Shown one piece after another: positions 62,053 through 64,000 of a stretch of DNA of 64,000 nt. Position numbers and translations under genes: made by a program. This DNA is from Sporosarcina cascadiensis. GTDB lineage: Bacteria; Bacillota; Bacilli; Bacillales_A; Planococcaceae. Each line of letters opens with the position of its first letter. The first letter of the stretch is position 1. A model generated the notes under the pieces. It searched no databases. It had not been told where the DNA came from and saw nothing but the letters and a program-made list of their open reading frames with translations. The DNA lies in the NCBI RefSeq assembly GCF_009650995.1, contig NZ_WHVV01000008.1:62001-126000 (forward strand). The letters are read 5' to 3'.

Positions 62053-62268
62053 ATGAGTAATAAAAACAATAAACAAACGATGAATGAAAGAACCCACAAT
62101 CCATTTGATACTTATCAAAACAAAAGTAAAGATGCCAGCAACAGCAATAATAATAACCCGAACGATAATTTTCAGGAAGAGTTTTCTGCAGAGTTTGATG
62201 CAAAAGTGAAAAATAAGAATAATAAAACTAATCACGATAAAGACCAAACTTCCAATAAAAGAAAATAA
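62053..62268 (+). CDS. Asparagine/lysine-rich small spore-type protein
   Basis: The 71-residue product is extremely hydrophilic (asparagine, lysine, aspartate), with a central NFQEEFSAEFDAKV segment that faintly recalls the FGTEFASE motif of gamma-type small acid-soluble spore proteins. GGAGGTG precedes the ATG and a SigG-type promoter lies upstream. A spore core role is likely but unproven. The antisense frame is only its shadow. Confidence 0.68.
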   Translation: MSNKNNKQTMNERTHNPFDTYQNKSKDASNSNNNNPNDNFQEEFSAEFDAKVKNKNNKTNHDKDQTSNKRK

Positions 62269-62270
62269 AA

Positions 62271-62312
62271 AACAGCCGCTTAGTTCTGACCATCAGAATA
62301 AGCGGCTGTTAG
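62271..62312. terminator. Bidirectional terminator between the spore-type and SMC-like genes
   Basis: ACAGCCGCTTA and TAAGCGGCTGT arms with an inner TTCTGA/TCAGAA helix sit between converging genes. Confidence 0.9.
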
Positions 62313-62319
62313 TTTACGT

Positions 62320-63999
62320 TTAATCTTTTATTCCAATTTGGATTCCCCTTACCTTACTCTTCATTTCTTTCGGATCATGGGAAATGATAAACGCCTTGGA
62401 AAATTGGTTGTAGTAGTCCGTATCATGTGCTTTTGGAGAGAGAATAATCAATTTTCTCTGCAATTTACTGGCGTACAACTGAAAGACTGTTGCTTTACGG
62501 CTTTCATCCAACGCACTGTCGAACTCATCGAGCACAATAAAGCCCGACTGATTTTCCAGATTCTGAAGCAGTGACAGCGCAAATAATAGAGAACTCAGCG
62601 ACTCTTCGCCGCCTGAAACCCCTTTACCCACACGTCCACCTCGTGCTTTCAAGCTGACATCTTCGAATTTCCCTCGATGGCCTTCTTTCCGCACATAAAT
62701 AAACAATTTGAAGATGGGCCGATTTTTCTTATCCATAAGTTTTTCAAATTTGATTAGGCCTTCAAACTGAAATTCACCCATATACTGCTGAAAGAGCAAA
62801 TTGATTTTTTGAACTTGCATTTCAATAGCAGTTTCCAAACGGCGTTCATTTTGGATTGCCCGCTCTTCGTTTTCTTCCAGCAAATTCTTTGCCGAATGAA
62901 GCTCTTCTTCTTTACGTTTAACTTCCTGCTCAAGTGTATAAAAGTTTTCAACCGCATTGGAGTCAATATTCTCTTCGTTACGAGCATTTTCAAATCCGAC
63001 CATCGCCTGATTCTGTCGTATCAATAGATCTTGTCTTGATTGTACTGCTGGCGGTTCCAGCAAAGCCTGCTCTACCAATTGAGGGACAAGCTCCCGAAGA
63101 TCGTTTACTATTTCTTTTTGTGCTGCTTCATCTTTAGACAGAGCAATTCGTTCATCCTGTTTTTCAGATAGCTGATTCCTAATTTGTATGATCATCCGCT
63201 GATTAACTTCCTGTTGATCCGCTGCATCCATAATATCTCGCTGCTGTTTACGTAAGAGATCTTGAATATCATCCAATTCATCTTGCTGCTTATCTATATA
63301 CCGGCGCAGCGAACTGAGCTCTTGTTTCAGTTGTTTCATGAACAATTGCTGTTGCTGCAGGCGTTCAATTTTTTCAGAGTGCCTGCTGAATTTTTCATAT
63401 ACCTTCAAATAGTCTTGCAAAGCAGCAGCTGTTTTCTCTTCCTGACTTTTCTCTTTCCAAATCTCCTGCGATTCCGTTTCATATTCTTTTTTCTCTACTT
63501 TTAATTGAAGCTGCTCCGTCTTCAATTGGACAAGCTGTTCTACGCGATACTGTTGCTCTGCTTTTGAAGAAAGAAAAGCCTCCGCTTCCCTTACCTTTTG
63601 TACATCGGCATTCCAAACGCGATAGATTTCATTGTCCTCAGAGACTTGCAGTGTGAGCAACTCAATTTCTTTCTGTAACTTTTCAATTTCCTGAACAAGA
63701 AATCTTCTTCGTTCCTCTAAAGCCTGTTTACTCAATATAAACGTATTTTGTTCTTGCGGTCCTCTCACACCTTGCCTATCAACCAACCTTCCTTTTTGAA
63801 TAGCTGGCTGTTCTTCTGTGAAAAACCGTTCTATCCACCAAAGAACACGAGCGGCATGATTCTGTTCCTGCTGGGAAAGCCCTTCCTGCATTTGCAAACC
63901 CATACCGGGCAACTCCGTGATACTTCTATCGGGAATAAGTTTCTTTAACGAAACATGATACAAGTCGTTGAAAGGCCGGCAATTTGAAGCGTCATAAAA
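62320..63999 (-). CDS. SMC-like ATPase, C-terminal half (gene continues past the window)
   Basis: The frame runs off the right edge, so only about 560 C-terminal residues are seen. They contain a long coiled coil (about 330 residues, glutamine-rich) and then an ABC-type head with signature KGVSGGEESLSSLLFALS, Walker B GFIVLDEFDSALD and the D-loop. The Walker A lies outside the window. It resembles SMC/MukB/JetC-like proteins more than RecN. Partner genes are not visible, so chromosome, repair or Wadjet-like defence roles are all open. Confidence 0.75.
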   Translation of the reverse strand, partial: FYDASNCRPFNDLYHVSLKKLIPDRSITELPGMGLQMQEGLSQQEQNHAARVLWWIERFFTEEQPAIQKGRLVDRQGVRGPQEQNTFILSKQALEERRRFLVQEIEKLQKEIELLTLQVSEDNEIYRVWNADVQKVREAEAFLSSKAEQQYRVEQLVQLKTEQLQLKVEKKEYETESQEIWKEKSQEEKTAAALQDYLKVYEKFSRHSEKIERLQQQQLFMKQLKQELSSLRRYIDKQQDELDDIQDLLRKQQRDIMDAADQQEVNQRMIIQIRNQLSEKQDERIALSKDEAAQKEIVNDLRELVPQLVEQALLEPPAVQSRQDLLIRQNQAMVGFENARNEENIDSNAVENFYTLEQEVKRKEEELHSAKNLLEENEERAIQNERRLETAIEMQVQKINLLFQQYMGEFQFEGLIKFEKLMDKKNRPIFKLFIYVRKEGHRGKFEDVSLKARGGRVGKGVSGGEESLSSLLFALSLLQNLENQSGFIVLDEFDSALDESRKATVFQLYASKLQRKLIILSPKAHDTDYYNQFSKAFIISHDPKEMKSKVRGIQIGIKD

Positions 64000-64000
64000 T

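Noticed and set aside
62017-62247. 76-codon minus-strand hydrophobic frame
   Set aside because: It is the complement of the asparagine/lysine-rich gene at 62053 and has no ribosome binding site.
1-64000. tRNA, rRNA or other housekeeping RNA genes
   Set aside because: I looked for tRNA-like cloverleaf and rRNA landmarks and saw none.

Overview
The window is chromosomal DNA of a Gram-positive, endospore-forming Bacillales bacterium. Strong AGGAGG-type ribosome binding sites, frequent TTG starts, B. subtilis-like proteins (SpeE/SpeB, GlnA, YunC, NamA/YqjM, YugN, YhgE, YqcI), SigB-type promoters and small forespore-type genes support this. The overall gene set looks Planococcaceae/Sporosarcina-like, but that placement is inference. 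I see no rRNA, tRNA, CRISPR array, prophage or intact transposase.

Layout. 1-4.6 kb: a five-gene polyamine operon (3' end of an arginine decarboxylase, speE, speB, a carboxynorspermidine dehydrogenase and its decarboxylase), facing a Ca2+/H+ exchanger. 5.7-8.1 kb: relics of dispersed repeats around two lipoprotein genes. 8.1-13.8 kb: an oligopeptide/dipeptide ABC transporter operon (D-F-A-B-C). 14-19.9 kb: an exported phosphodiesterase, a LysM-3D cell wall protein, an alpha/beta hydrolase and an NSS transporter. 19.9-23.3 kb: a teichoic-acid-type glycerophosphotransferase and a divergent pair resembling sucrose-phosphate synthase and phosphatase. 24.4-31.1 kb: a SigB-driven KGG-repeat stress protein, a small forespore-type gene, a two-gene unit with a 1279-residue SF1 helicase, a likely SigB-dependent non-coding RNA, and two small genes. 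31.5-36 kb: yunC, a solitary glnA, an amidohydrolase and tspO, ended by an ISL3-like repeat element. 36.8-43.5 kb: YsnF-type stress protein, YugN, MscS channel, YhgE. 43.5-50.4 kb: an orphan colicin-immunity-like gene, a GNAT, a broken CHY zinc-finger gene, nitronate monooxygenase, an RsbR-like STAS protein, YqcI, a PadR-controlled membrane operon and an AhpD-like protein. 50.5-64 kb: phosphoesterase, NamA, Yip1, SAP-domain and DJ-1 proteins, spore-type small genes, NCS2 permease, penicillin acylase family hydrolase, VLRF1-like release factor, GH3 lipoprotein, another repeat element, and the 3' half of an SMC-like ATPase.

Two themes link the window. First, at least six SigB-type promoters (GTTTNN-N13/14-GGGNAN) precede the KGG protein, the non-coding RNA, a small membrane-type protein, the YsnF protein, the RsbR-like stressosome protein and YqcI. 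Second, three intergenic regions between convergent genes (31246-31378, 38763-38896, 54683-54810) each carry seven copies of a degenerate heptamer fitting N-Y-G-M-N-C-N, almost all exactly 21 bp apart, with unrelated 14-bp spacers. I know of no named element of this kind, and it is my best candidate for something undescribed.
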